Assembly (NCBI GenBank): GCA_963930645.1
Contig: OZ005653.1
Coordinates: forward strand, 110,422,259-110,486,258
From: Salticus scenicus
Lineage: Eukaryota; Arthropoda; Arachnida; Araneae; Salticidae
Length of the DNA stretch: 64,000 nt
Reading direction: 5' to 3'
A program made the position numbers and the translations under genes. The notes beneath the pieces are model-generated. The model did not search any database and was not told where the DNA came from. It worked only from the letters and a program-made list of their open reading frames with translations. Positions 35,001 through 45,983 of the stretch are shown here, one piece after another (positions within the stretch are counted from its first letter, which is position 1; each line of letters opens with the position of its first letter).

Positions 35001-37750
35001 TTTTCGATTGTGTAAAGTTATTAGGAGGGGCAAGAAGGGGGGAGGCGAGGGGGGGAGTGGAGGGGGGGGCAAAAAAATAAAAATAGTGTCAGATCGTTCA
35101 AAATTGGTACGTAGAGGTTTTTGATACTTACAAATCGATTGCGGATATTTTTGAATTTGTAAAATTATTAGGAGGGGCGGGTAGGGGGGTGGGCCGTAAA
35201 GGGGGCTATGGGGCAAAAACAAATATAAATACTGTTAGACCGTTCAAAATTGGTACAGATAGGTTTAAGAGGCCTGCAAGACGAATGGGGATATTTTCGA
35301 TTGTGTAAAGTTATTAGGAGGGGCAAGAAGGGTGAGGGGAGGGGGGCAAAAAAATAAAAATAGTGTCAGATCGTTCAAAGTTGGTACGTAGAGGTTTTCG
35401 ATACTTGCAAATCGATTGCGGATATTTTTGAATTTGTAAAATTATTAGGACGGGCGGGTAGGGGGGTGGGGCGGTAAGGGGGCTAAGGGACAAAAACAAA
35501 TAGAAATACAGTTAGGCCGTTCAAAATTGGTACAGATAGGTTTAAGAGGCCTGCAAGTCGAATGGGGATATTTTCGATTGTGTAAAGTTATTAGGAGGGG
35601 CAAGAAGGGGGGAAGGGGAGGGGGGGAAAAATAAAAATAGTGTCAGATCGTTCAAAATTGGTACGTAGAGGTTTTCGATACTTGCAAATCGATTGCGGAT
35701 ATTTTTGAATTTGTAAAATTATTAGGAGGGGCGGTAAGGGGGGGCTATGGGCAAAAACAAATAGAAATACAGTTAGGCCGTTCAACATTGATACAAACAG
35801 GTTTTAAAGGCCTGCAACTGGAATGGGGATATTTTAGAAAGTGTAAAATTATTAGGAGGGGCGAGAAGAGGGGAGGGGAGAGGGGGGCAAAAAAAAAAGA
35901 ATACAGTTAGATCGTTCAAAATTGGTATATATGGGTTTTCGATACATACAAATTGATTGCGGATATTTTAGAATTTGTAAAATTATAAGGAGGGGCGGTA
36001 AGGGGGGGGGCTATGGGCAAAAACAAATAGAAATACAGTTAGTCCGTTCAAAATTGGTTTAGATAGGTTTTAGAGGCCTGCAAATCGAATGGGGATATTT
36101 TCGAAAGTGTAAAGTTATTAGAAGGGCGGGTAGGGGGGTGGGGCGGTAAGGGGGCTAAGGGACAAAAACAAATAGAAATACAGTTAGGCCGTTCAAAATT
36201 GGTACAGATAGGTTTAAGAGGCCTGCAAGTCGAATGGGGATATTTTCGATTGTGTAAAGTTATTAGGAGGGGCAAGAAGGGGGGAAGGGGAGGGGGGGCA
36301 AAAAAATAAAAATAGTGTCAGATCGTTCAAAATTGGTACGTAGAGGTTTTCGATACTTGCAAATCGATTGCGGATATTTTTGATTATGGGCAAAAACAAA
36401 TAGAAATACAGTTAGGCCGTTCAACATTGATACAAACAGGTTTTAAAGGCCTGCAACTGGAATGGGGATATTTTAGAAAGTGTAAAATTATTAGGAGGGG
36501 CGAGAAGAGGGGAGGGGAGAGGGGGGCAAAAAAAAAAGAATACAGTTAGATCGTTCAAAATTGGTATATATGGGTTTTCGATACATACAAATTGATTGCG
36601 GATATTTTAGAATTTGTAAAATTATAAGGAGGGGCGGTAAGGGGGGGGGCTATGGGCAAAAACAAATAGAAATACAGTTAGGCCGTTCAAAATTGGTACA
36701 GATAGGTTTAAGAGGCCTGCAAGTCGAATGGGGATATTTTCGATTGTGTAAAGTTATTAGGAGGGGCAAGAAGGGGGGAAGGGGAGGGGGGGCAAAAAAA
36801 TAAAAATAGTGTCAGATCGTTCAAAATTGGTACGTAGAGGTTTTCGATACTTGCAAATCGATTGCGGATATTTTTGAATTTGTAAAATTATTAGGAGGGG
36901 CGGTAAGGGGGGGCTATGGGCAAAAACAAATACAAATACAGTTAGGCCGTTCAACATTGATACAAACAGGTTTTAAAGGCCTGCAACTGGAATGGGGATA
37001 TTTTAGAAAGTGTAAAATTATTAGGAGGGGCGAGAAGAGGGGAGGGGAGAGGGGGGCAAAAAAAAAAGAATACAGTTAGATCGTTCAAAATTGGTATATA
37101 TGGGTTTTCGATACATACAAATTGATTGCGGATATTTCAGAATTTGTAAAATTATAAGGAGGGGCGGTAAGGGGGGCCTATGGGCAAAAACAAATAGAAA
37201 TACAGTTAGTCCGTTCAAAATTGGTTTAGATAGGTTTTAGAGGCCTGCAAATCGAATGGGGATATTTTCGAAAGTGTAAAGTTATTAGAAGGGACGGGAA
37301 GGGGGGGGACAGAGGGGCAAAAGAAATAGAGTTAGATCATTCAAAATTGGTACATCGAGGTTTTCGATACCTACAAATCGATTGCGGATATTTTTGAATT
37401 TTTAAAATTATTGGGAGGGGCGGGAAGGGGGAGGAAGCGGTAGGGCAAAAAAATAAAGATAGAGATAGATCGTTCAAAACTGGTGCATAGAGATTTTTGA
37501 TACTTACAAATCGATTGCGGATATTTTCGAATTTGTAAAATTATTAGGGCGCTCATATATATGCATTCGCGCGTGCGCATCACGCACGGGTCTACGCTGC
37601 CGAAGGCAGTGGGGACCCGGTGCGACATTTTTCCCGATCAGAGTTTTTTTTTCTTTTTCACATGATAATAATGAATGCAATTTTGAGAATTCACTAATTA
37701 TAATGATTCATTTAAAAATAGTGACCAGCGAAGCGGGCATAGCCTGCTAG
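32094..37750 (+). mobile_element. Non-autonomous Helitron filled by a minisatellite
   Basis: The left end is A|TCTATATATATAAAAGAGCA, followed by the GTCTGTGTGTG...TTTGTCCGCTATAGAATCC block common at Helitron-type 5' ends in arthropods. The right end is GCGGGCATAGCCTGCTAG|T, giving the canonical CTAG terminus. A short hairpin (GCGGGC/GCCTGC) lies just inside it. There is no TIR or target duplication. It encodes nothing. About 4.97 kb of the 5.66 kb is the G-rich array. It ends differently from the autonomous Helitron at 39147-44022, so it is probably a different family. Confidence 0.75.
32590..37555. repeat. G-rich minisatellite, ~280 bp dimers with higher-order structure
   Basis: Two ~140 bp half-units alternate. 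One has GTTAGGCCGTTCAAAATTGG and GAGGCCTGCAAGTCGAATGG; the other has GTGTCAGATCGTTCAAAATT and CAAATCGATTGCGGATATTT. Each ends in (T/A)TTAGGAGGGGC plus 20-50 bases of G runs, then CAAAAA. B-type units begin near 32782, 33062, 33343, 33623 and 33903, giving ~280 bp. Longer-range copies also exist: about 33790-34880 recurs at about 36201-37290 (offset 2411), and parts of 34346-34900 recur at offset ~1243. Minus-strand frames through it give Pro-rich peptides that are not genes. Confidence 0.95.
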
Positions 37751-38309
37751 TTTTATTATAAAATTATCCATAATAGCATATATTATATATCACTCTTCCA
37801 TAAAAATTGATTTTAAAATCTTCTGCTTCTTTTATACATTTATTTTAATAGAACTTTATTAAGAATTAAATTACATGTTAGACATTTTAGCATTTTAATC
37901 CAAAATAGCTTTAGACTTATTATATTTCACTCATCCATAAAAGTTGATGTTTAAAATCGTCTGCTTCTTTTATACTGTTATTTTAATAGAATTTTAATAG
38001 AATTTAATTTATGTATTAGTTATTTCAGCATTCTTATCCTAAGTAGCATTAGGAATAATATATTTCCCTTCTCCATTAAAATTTATAAGACCTTACGATA
38101 AAATTAATTTGTGCTTAATATCAATTTAAGGAAATTTTTATCAATTGCTTCCAAATCTCAATCCCGTGGGTTTTTACATCAGCAACAGCGTTTTCCTCTT
38201 TACTCTTAATATTATAATTTGACTGTATTTAATAGTTTACTGCAATATAATTCAACGTATAACTTAGCCACAGCAATTTTTTTAATTAAATTGGAAATAA
38301 AGACCTAGT
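37751..38309. repeat. Short diverged tandem repeat, ~160-170 bp period, then AT-rich DNA
   Basis: Units near 37775 and 37915 (and a weaker one near 38040) share CATAAAARTTGATKTTAAAAT, CTTCTTTTATAC, TTATTTTAATAGAA and ATTTAGCATT-like words. No coding frame. Confidence 0.6.
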
Positions 38310-38643
38310 CTCTAGAAAAGGGAAATGTAGAATTATATTATATGGTTGATTTTACGCATTGAAATGCATAATAATTAGAAGAAAAATAATGAATGAAAAC
38401 TATTATTAAATTTATACAAACGCGATTTTTAAAAACTTATGGAAAATTCATTTTGGCACCCCCAAAAAATATCTGTACATTTTAATTAACTAGGAACGAA
38501 ACTTTATAAAAGAAGAAATTTTTACTGATTATATGGAAGTTAATATCTATAAAATAATAAGTTTTATATATATTATCATGTTTTTAACAGCTACAGTCGA
38601 CAGCAAAATTATTATAGTGCACATCCACACTTTTCACGCACAG

Positions 38644-38675
<32 letters not shown>

Positions 38676-39032
38676 TGATCGCTAATTTCTATCATCAACT
38701 TACTTTTTTTATAAACAATATAAGATTAAACTCATGACTCGACAAATATTTGCTTTAAAAAAAAAAAAAAAAAAAGTAGGCGCACATAATTAAGTATGAT
38801 TTATTGCAAGTGCTACAGTAATTCTGTTCCTGACTGTATACTAAGAATTAGGGGTTTACAAATATATCAGAAACTTTACAAAATATCAGATTCTTTTTTT
38901 TTTTTTTAAATGATAATAATAATAAATATAAGATAAAATAAATGTAAGATATAATAAAGATAAATAAGATATAATAAATATAAGATACTTGTACTTACTA
39001 TATCTCATTTATTACATAAAATACTTATATGC

Positions 39033-39068
<36 letters not shown>

Positions 39069-39146
39069 GCATGAAAACAATTGGGATTGGAAGGATAATT
39101 ATACTTTTAGATTTACTTAATGATGCTTTTTAATATGTTTAAAATA
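38310..39146. repeat. ~1.47 kb tandemly duplicated repeat, first unit (left part)
   Basis: The sequence from TCTCTAGAAAAGGGAAATGT at about 38316 recurs at about 44673. The shared order is GAATTATATT, AATGAATGAAAA, CGATTTTTAAA, AATTCATTTTG, CTACAGTCGACAGC, GATCGCTAATTT, and a (TA)n at 38658 versus 45000. Subtracting the 4876 bp Helitron gives a unit of about 1.47 kb. Parts also match 13250-14006 and 23880-24640. Confidence 0.75.
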
Positions 39147-39364
39147 TCTATATATTAATACGTGAAGAAAAAACTTTGTACCCCTTTTTACGAAAATTGC
39201 GCGGACGGAGGATTATGAAATTTCGCACACTTATAGTTTATATAGAGAAGAAGTGCAGAATGCTAATATTTTTTAAAAATACAACGACAAAGACGAGAAA
39301 TTGGAACATTTGTGAAACGACAAAGGTGCAATTCAAAGCCTATATTATCGGGTTTTATTTCTAG

Positions 39365-41794
39365 ATTAAAATTAGCATTTTCATTTTTTTATACTGTTGC
39401 CAAAATTTTGAAATTTCAATTAATAATATTGAGAGACAAAGGATTGAGAGACAAAGAAGAAGGAATCTATATTTGCGGACACATAATAATAATAGTAATG
39501 AACATACAAATAGTGTTAATATTATACAGAATGAAGAAGTGAATTTGACAGATAAATTTAAATGTGCACGAAATGTCATTCCAAAAGTTTTTTATAGTTA
39601 TGATTGTGGATTAATGGATTTGGAATGCAGGTTTTGCAATGCGAAACATTTTGAATCTGAAGTCACTTTAGGTGACAGAACTGCATTCACTTCATGTTGT
39701 CATAAGGGTAAAGCAATATTACCGCCCTTAAGTCAAAATGAATATTTTAAATCATTGTATGATGGACTTATTTCAAATGAACCTTCAATAAAAAGTAAGT
39801 CAAAAAATTATTTTGAAAATATTCGCAAATACAATTCATCATTTGCTATGGTTAGCTCAGAAGCTCAAGTATCCGAGGCAGTTACAAGTGGAGTGTATCA
39901 TTTCAAAATACATGATGTTTTTTATCACAGATCGGGTCCAATGACTGCTGCACATGGTCGTTCACCATGTTATGCGCAATTATATTTTTATGATGTTGAC
40001 ACTGCTATCAATTATAGATTACAAGAACGTTTTAATCAAACATGTAACAACAACATAATGCGCGAAATTTCTCTCGAATTGGAACGCAGTAATCCTTTTG
40101 TTCGGTCATTCATTGCAATGAAACATCATTGTCAAAGAGTTGAAAATCAAAATAAAGAAATTTGTATGCTCATTAAAGTAAATCATGATTTAGATCTACG
40201 CCGTTTCAATGATACAGTTCAAACTGATGTAGCAGTAATATTTAGTACAGTTGATGGTGAGCCACCTTTTGAACGAAATATGATTTCATTTTCAAAAGTT
40301 AATGGTATCATTAAAAATATCTCAGTTTTGGATTCATCATTAGATCCTTTAGCGTATCCACTACTTTTTCCAAATGGTGATACTGGGTGGCATATGAATA
40401 TGACTCATAATGCACCAACTATATCTAATTCAAGAGCGCCCAGAAATAAATTAACAATGCTTCAGTATGCAGCCTATCGACTTGCAATTAGAGAAGATTT
40501 CAGCATATTACACCATTCACAAAAGCTATTTCTGCAATGGATAGTTGATATGTATGTGAGAATAGAGGGCTCACGATTACATTTCATTCGACAAAATCAA
40601 ATAATTCTTAGGTCTGAAGTTTACAACAATTTAACAGACTACTTAGAATCGAACATCAATGCCAGTAATGTTGGCCGTAGAGTAATTTTACCATCTTCGT
40701 TCAATGGATCTCCAAGAAATATGTATCAGAATTATTTAGATGCAATGTCAATTGTACAACATTTTGGAAAACCTTCTTTATTTATTACAATGACTTGCAA
40801 TCCAAGTTGGCCGGAAAGAGTTAACAATATTGGTGTAGGTGAAACTGCTAATTTTAGACCTGAAATTATTGTGCGTGTATTCAAGTCAAAATTGAAAGCA
40901 TTAATTGAGGGCCTTATACAAAAAAATATCTTTGGTAAAGTTGAAGCACTCATTTATACAATTGAATTTCAAAAAAGAGGATTGCCTCATGCTCACATTT
41001 TACTCACTTTAAATGAGCAAGATAAAATTGTTAATGCTATCGATATTGATAAAGTTGTATCTGCGGAGATTCCTAACATTCAAACACATCCGACATTACA
41101 TGAATATGTTGTAAAACACATGATGCATGGTCCATGCGGTGTCCTTAATCCTAATTCTGTATGTATGAGAGATGGAAAATGCATAAAAGATTATCCAAAA
41201 CGATTTAATGAATTTACATGTGAATCGTTAAATGGATATCCATTATACCGAAGGCGTGATAATGGTACGCATGCAGAAGTTCGTGGTAGTTGCCTTGACA
41301 ATCGGTACGTTGTACCATACAATCCATATTTACTTGCCAAATTTAATTGCCATATAAATGTTGAAGTATGTACTACAGTCAAAAGCGTCAAATACATTTA
41401 TAAATACGTGTATAAAGGCTATGACAGTGCATCCGTTGAATTAGATTCTGGGGAAAATGAACAAGGTCAAAATATAGAAATTAATGAAGTTAAAAATTTT
41501 TTAATTGGTCGTTATGTTGGATTAACTGAAGCTATATGGCGCATCTATGAATTACCAATGCATTTTCAGTCACATGTTATCATCAGACTTGATATTCATT
41601 TCCCGCGACGACAGAATGTTTACTTTCGAGAAGGGCAAGAACGTCAAGCAATTGACAATGTAAGACACACAAAATTATTAGCATTTTTTGAATTGAATCG
41701 ATCAGATCCATCAGCACGAGAATATAAGTATATTGAAATTCCTTTGCATTATGCGTGGGAAGATTCCCGAAAAGAAGAGAAGCCGTGGAGGTGA
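39365..41794 (+). CDS. Helitron Rep (HUH endonuclease) part
   Basis: The frame is open from 39365, and the protein is recognisable from NNIERQRIERQRRRNL (about 39423) onward. There is no ATG before GLMDLECRFC (about 39608), so the natural start is unclear: a lost ATG, a non-ATG start or an upstream exon. A Cys-rich block (CRFCNAKHF...CCHKGK) fits the Helitron N-terminal zinc region. The Rep core shows SLFITMTCNPSWPE, the HUH-type motif RGLPHAHILL (about 40982) and the two-Tyr motif KYIYKYVYKGYD (about 41388), which would nick and bind DNA ends. The last genuine codons are near 41770; the C-terminal residues are read in the wrong frame because of an indel. Confidence 0.92.
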   Translation: MKISIFIFLYCCQNFEISINNIERQRIERQRRRNLYLRTHNNNSNEHTNSVNIIQNEEVNLTDKFKCARNVIPKVFYSYDCGLMDLECRFCNAKHFESEVTLGDRTAFTSCCHKGKAILPPLSQNEYFKSLYDGLISNEPSIKSKSKNYFENIRKYNSSFAMVSSEAQVSEAVTSGVYHFKIHDVFYHRSGPMTAAHGRSPCYAQLYFYDVDTAINYRLQERFNQTCNNNIMREISLELERSNPFVRSFIAMKHHCQRVENQNKEICMLIKVNHDLDLRRFNDTVQTDVAVIFSTVDGEPPFERNMISFSKVNGIIKNISVLDSSLDPLAYPLLFPNGDTGWHMNMTHNAPTISNSRAPRNKLTMLQYAAYRLAIREDFSILHHSQKLFLQWIVDMYVRIEGSRLHFIRQNQIILRSEVYNNLTDYLESNINASNVGRRVILPSSFNGSPRNMYQNYLDAMSIVQHFGKPSLFITMTCNPSWPERVNNIGVGETANFRPEIIVRVFKSKLKALIEGLIQKNIFGKVEALIYTIEFQKRGLPHAHILLTLNEQDKIVNAIDIDKVVSAEIPNIQTHPTLHEYVVKHMMHGPCGVLNPNSVCMRDGKCIKDYPKRFNEFTCESLNGYPLYRRRDNGTHAEVRGSCLDNRYVVPYNPYLLAKFNCHINVEVCTTVKSVKYIYKYVYKGYDSASVELDSGENEQGQNIEINEVKNFLIGRYVGLTEAIWRIYELPMHFQSHVIIRLDIHFPRRQNVYFREGQERQAIDNVRHTKLLAFFELNRSDPSAREYKYIEIPLHYAWEDSRKEEKPWR

Positions 41795-43718
41795 TAAAAT
41801 TATTACACGGATGTATGTAGTGTCACCAAAAGACATCGAACTTTTCCACTTACGATTGCTTTTATTACATGTTTGTGGTCCAAAATCATTTGAGGATGTT
41901 AGAACATACAATGGAATTATATACACTTCTTTTGTTAAAGCGTGCCATGCTCGCGGAATTGCTTCAAATGATAATGAATGGCGCGAATGTTTAAATGAAG
42001 CAAAAGAATTACATACACCAAAACAAATGCGGAATTTATTTGGTTACATTTGTGCAATAAATGTGCCAGCCAATGCATCAGCGTTATGGAATGAATTTAA
42101 AGTATATCTTAGTGAAGATTTTCTGAGACTTTATAACGAAGAAGCATCTTTTAATAGAGCTCTATTAGAAATTGATGATATTTTGAATGTTCATAATTTA
42201 TCAGGTCAGATACTTGGTTTACCAGTTCCCACATACTCGCAGAGAATACAAGAAGCAAATACTATTGATATAATAGAGCAAGAGATGCTGTTTTGTGAGT
42301 ATTATGAAGCTGCAAATATTGAACAGCGTAATCTCATTGATCAAGTGATTCGTGAAATTTTGTATCATAATACTGGATCCAATGTTTTTTGTTTAACCGC
42401 TCATGCAGGTTGTGGCAAAACATTCACTCAAACAGCAATTATTCACAAATTAAATTCGCTTAATCTTCGTTGTATTGCAACTGCGTTCAGTGGCATAGCT
42501 TCAACTTTATTACTTGGAGGTTGGACTTTACACAATGTGTTTAAATTGCCTATACCCATTTTAGAAAATTCTGTAGCAAATATTACTGCAAATAGTAGCT
42601 ATGGTCGTTACATAAATTCATCATCATTGATAATTATTGATGAAGTTTCTATGTGCCCTTTGCAAGTGTTGAAAATCATAGACAGATTACTGCGGGATCT
42701 ATCCGATGAAAATGATAAACACAAACCATTTGGAGGAAAAACGATACTTCTGTGCGGTGATTTTCGGCAAATCTTACCAATTATCCCAAATGGATCACGT
42801 GGAACTTTAATTGAAAATTGTGTCAAAAGTTGGCATGAATTTCTTTATTTTCATAAAGTTACATTTACTCGAAATATGAGAGCCTTACCAAATGAAATAG
42901 AATTTGTAGAATTCTTGAAAAAAATTGGTAATGATGAAGCCCCACAATTCCCTCAGTTTGGTGAAAATGTTATCGAAATACCTCAACAATTAATAGGAGA
43001 TAAAAATAATATTATTGATGAGGTGTATGGAAATATTTCCGAAAACATATTCTCAGAAAATATATTGAACTCCGTTATTTTAGCGCCTACAAATGATGAT
43101 TGTACTTTGATTAATACTGATATACTTAATCAAATTCCTGGTGAACAGCGAACATATCATAGCTATGATAAAATAATTTGTGATAATGACAATGCCATCA
43201 ATAACTATCCGGTAGAGTTTTTAAATTCTTTGACTATTAGTGGTTTACCACCACATAAGTTAGTATTGAAAGTTAATTGCATCGTTTTGCTGATCAGAAA
43301 CTTAAATACAAAGGAAGCATTAGTCAATGGAACAAGAATGCGCATCAAATTTATGCATCGACATGCAATTGACTGCGAAGTTTTAACTGGGACCGCAAGC
43401 AGTAAGAGAATTTTGATTCCACGTATAAATTTAACATACTCCGGAACTACTTTACCATTTAACCTTCAAAGAACTCAATTTCCTATAATACATGCATTTG
43501 CGATGACAATAAACAAGTCTCAAGGACAAACATTCGAAAAAATTGGAATTTTATTGAATCGACCAGTTTTTACACATGGGCAATTGTATGTCGCAGCAAG
43601 TAGAGTTCGATCATTCGACGGTTTGAGATTTTATATTTCCGAATATAATGGTCAAGGACATTTAGCAAACGACGAAAGAGTTTTTACAAAAAACATCGTT
43701 TACAGAGAAGTTTTGTAA
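41733..43718 (+). CDS. Helitron PIF1-like helicase part
   Basis: It continues the same polyprotein in another frame; authentic sequence starts near GGDKIITRMYVVSPKDIELF (about 41785). Helicase motifs in order: HAGCGKT (Walker A, about 42405), LIIIDEVSM (Walker B, about 42630), LLCGDFRQILPI (about 42750), FTRNMRA (about 42868), VILAPTNDD, and AFAMTINKSQGQTFEKIG with YVAASRV near the end (motifs V-VI, about 43500-43600). The length and motif set match the full superfamily-1B Helitron helicase, which unwinds the donor strand during rolling-circle transposition. A single ~1 nt shift separates it from the Rep part, so this copy is almost intact. The ATG at 41733 lies in the wrong-frame overlap and is probably not used. 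Confidence 0.93.
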   Translation: MKFLCIMRGKIPEKKRSRGGDKIITRMYVVSPKDIELFHLRLLLLHVCGPKSFEDVRTYNGIIYTSFVKACHARGIASNDNEWRECLNEAKELHTPKQMRNLFGYICAINVPANASALWNEFKVYLSEDFLRLYNEEASFNRALLEIDDILNVHNLSGQILGLPVPTYSQRIQEANTIDIIEQEMLFCEYYEAANIEQRNLIDQVIREILYHNTGSNVFCLTAHAGCGKTFTQTAIIHKLNSLNLRCIATAFSGIASTLLLGGWTLHNVFKLPIPILENSVANITANSSYGRYINSSSLIIIDEVSMCPLQVLKIIDRLLRDLSDENDKHKPFGGKTILLCGDFRQILPIIPNGSRGTLIENCVKSWHEFLYFHKVTFTRNMRALPNEIEFVEFLKKIGNDEAPQFPQFGENVIEIPQQLIGDKNNIIDEVYGNISENIFSENILNSVILAPTNDDCTLINTDILNQIPGEQRTYHSYDKIICDNDNAINNYPVEFLNSLTISGLPPHKLVLKVNCIVLLIRNLNTKEALVNGTRMRIKFMHRHAIDCEVLTGTASSKRILIPRINLTYSGTTLPFNLQRTQFPIIHAFAMTINKSQGQTFEKIGILLNRPVFTHGQLYVAASRVRSFDGLRFYISEYNGQGHLANDERVFTKNIVYREVL

Positions 43719-44022
43719 CATTAATTAAATTATCGAAATATGTATGTCAAGTTCAATGGACAGCATTTTTTTTTTAATCGCATGTCTTTTTGTTTCAATA
43801 AAAAAAAATTAAAAAAAGGCATTCTTTATTTTAATCATTTTTTGGATTTTTTTTTATTTAAATTTCATATAATTTTTTGAAAAAACTAGGTAAATTAACA
43901 GTGTAGCCTTGGCAAAATCTGTGATTATAGAAGTATAGTCTTTGACAATAGAACCTTAATAATGTTTAAACTTATAATTTTAATTAATTATGGTCGAATT
44001 TCGACCACTGGGCGACCACTAG

Positions 44023-44606
44023 TTTTAATAAATTAATCTAAAAATATAACAGTTGTTATATTTGAAAATGTATTATATTTAAATTTAATTAAAAAAATAA
44101 ATATCACAACAAATAACTTATTATTGTAAAAATTTCTATAATTAAGAAAAAATTGTTTGCGTTAAACAACATATATAGTTGTTTTTAGTAATAAACGTCA
44201 AAAAGTAAATAGGTGGACAGAGTGTATAAAATTTAGGCATAATATTACTTCGAAAGGGCACTAAATGTTTACTGAAAAATTTTCTACAAATAAAATTAAA
44301 ATAATAAAACTTAATGATGCTTCTAAAATCTTTCGTTTTATGTATCATTGACCTCACAGAATCTTTGTTGCCATTTTATTTTATTTTATTTTATTTTATT
44401 TTTTATTTATGCGCTGAAAATAATGATGTTTGAGATACATTTTACTTAATGCATCAAGTACATAACGAAGAGTAAATATAAATTTTGAAAGATTTAAGGA
44501 TATTACTTTCTTAAGTGCTGTTTTATAGGAGTTACAAATTTCAGGTATTTATTTAGATAATTCTTCATGGTATGGCATATCTTACTTTAAGAATAATGAA
44601 GTATAG

Positions 44607-44650
<44 letters not shown>

Positions 44651-44994
44651 CTAAAAATGGAAATAATAGTCTAATCTCTAGAAAAGGGAAATGTAGAATT
44701 ATATTCTATGGTAGAATTTATGCATTGGACTTTATAATAATTAAAAGGAAAATAATGAATGAAAAATATTCTTCATTTTATGCAAAAGCGATTTTTAAAA
44801 CTTATAGAAAATTCATTTTGACACTCCCAAAAAATCTCTGTACATTCTAAATAATTAGGAACAAAACTTTGAAAAAGAATTAATGTTTTCTGACTATATG
44901 GTAGTTAATATCTGTAAAATAATAAATTCCATAGATATTATCATGTTTTTAAAACTACAGTCGACAGCGAAATTACTGAAGACCACATGCACAC

Positions 44995-45038
<44 letters not shown>

Positions 45039-45390
45039 TCTGATCGCTAATTTTTAACATCAACGCACTTTTTTATAAACTGTATAAGACTAAGCTTATG
45101 ACTCGATAAATATTTACTTAAAAAAACAATATTAGGTGCCCATATTTTAAGTATGAATTATTGCTAGTGATTCAATAATTTTGCTGTCGATTGTATACTA
45201 AAAATTAGGGGGATAATTTAATTAAATTATCAATTATTAATTAGTGATAATTAATTAGTGATATTATTAATTAGTGATAATTTAATTAAATTATCACTTT
45301 ACGAAATATCAGATTTTCTTTTTTTTTTTTTTTTTTTTTTTTTTTTGTCAATTTTTCTAAAAACACTTTGGTGCATGAATATAAAAGGAA

Positions 45391-45421
<31 letters not shown>

Positions 45422-45440
45422 TCTAATTTTAGAATTATAA
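44023..45440. repeat. ~1.47 kb tandemly duplicated repeat, remainder of first unit and second unit
   Basis: 44023-44640 continues the first unit after the Helitron and matches 24055-24640. 44655-45440 repeats 38310-38940. It contains (TA)n at 44609-44648, 45000-45035 and 45393-45420, a (TTTTA)n run at 44375-44400, a palindromic AT cluster at 45215-45300 (TTAATTAAATTATC in both orientations) and a long T run at 45318-45346. Confidence 0.75.
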
Positions 45441-45947
45441 ATTCTGGTAAAAAATGAAACTAGCAAATTTTATTTTAATTACCTACTTTTTGTTTCCGAT
45501 GTATATACTTAAAACAACGAATTGGCCATTCCTATTAAAGGTCTTGGACAAATGATTGAATATTGTATAACAACAACAACAATGATAAACCTTTTTAAAT
45601 GTAATGAAACATTAAATTTAATAGACATATGTAAAGACGATATATCATTCCCGTACGAACATAACGTTAATTTTTGATTGACAAAAATGTTTTTAAATGT
45701 GTTTTGAGCAAGCGCATAGTTTTAGGGTTACTTTAAGATAGATGGAGTGTCTAAATATTCTAAAAACTTGATAATAGATGGCAACGTAAATGTCCTTCGT
45801 AGGAAATAATTCAACGAGTACTTTATTGCGATTGTTACTGTGTTTTTCGATGATAAAAATATAACAGAAATTTTAATGTGTATTTAACTTAGTGGTAGAA
45901 TATTTTTGTTTAGTTATGTACGTAAATGTTTTAGAATACATTTGTCG

Positions 45948-45983
<36 letters not shown>

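Larger units (their letters stand above)
39147..44022 (+). mobile_element. Autonomous Helitron, complete ends, one frameshift
   Basis: The left terminus is TCTATATATTAATACGTGAA, preceded by A. The right terminus is GGGCGACCACTAG, followed by T, with a GGTCG-AATTT-CGACC hairpin just inside (about 43992-44006). Removing 39147-44022 leaves GTTTAAAATA joined to TTTTAATAAATTAATCTAAA. The related site at 24055-24090 reads through as GTTTAAAAAATTTTTATAAA and then TTGATCTAAA, which confirms the A|T insertion and both ends. It encodes a Rep-like HUH nuclease and a PIF1-type helicase separated only by a frame change near 41770. Confidence 0.93.

Noticed and set aside
32571..37628. Many 60-138 codon Pro/Leu-rich minus-strand frames, repeated again and again
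   Set aside because: They are the G-run minisatellite read backwards. The recurring peptide follows the 280 bp unit, and there is no start context, codon bias or domain.
32094..44022. Treating both Helitrons as one autonomous/non-autonomous pair
   Set aside because: Both start TCTATATAT and end CTAG, but the subterminal sequences and 3' hairpins differ, so a direct pairing is not supported.
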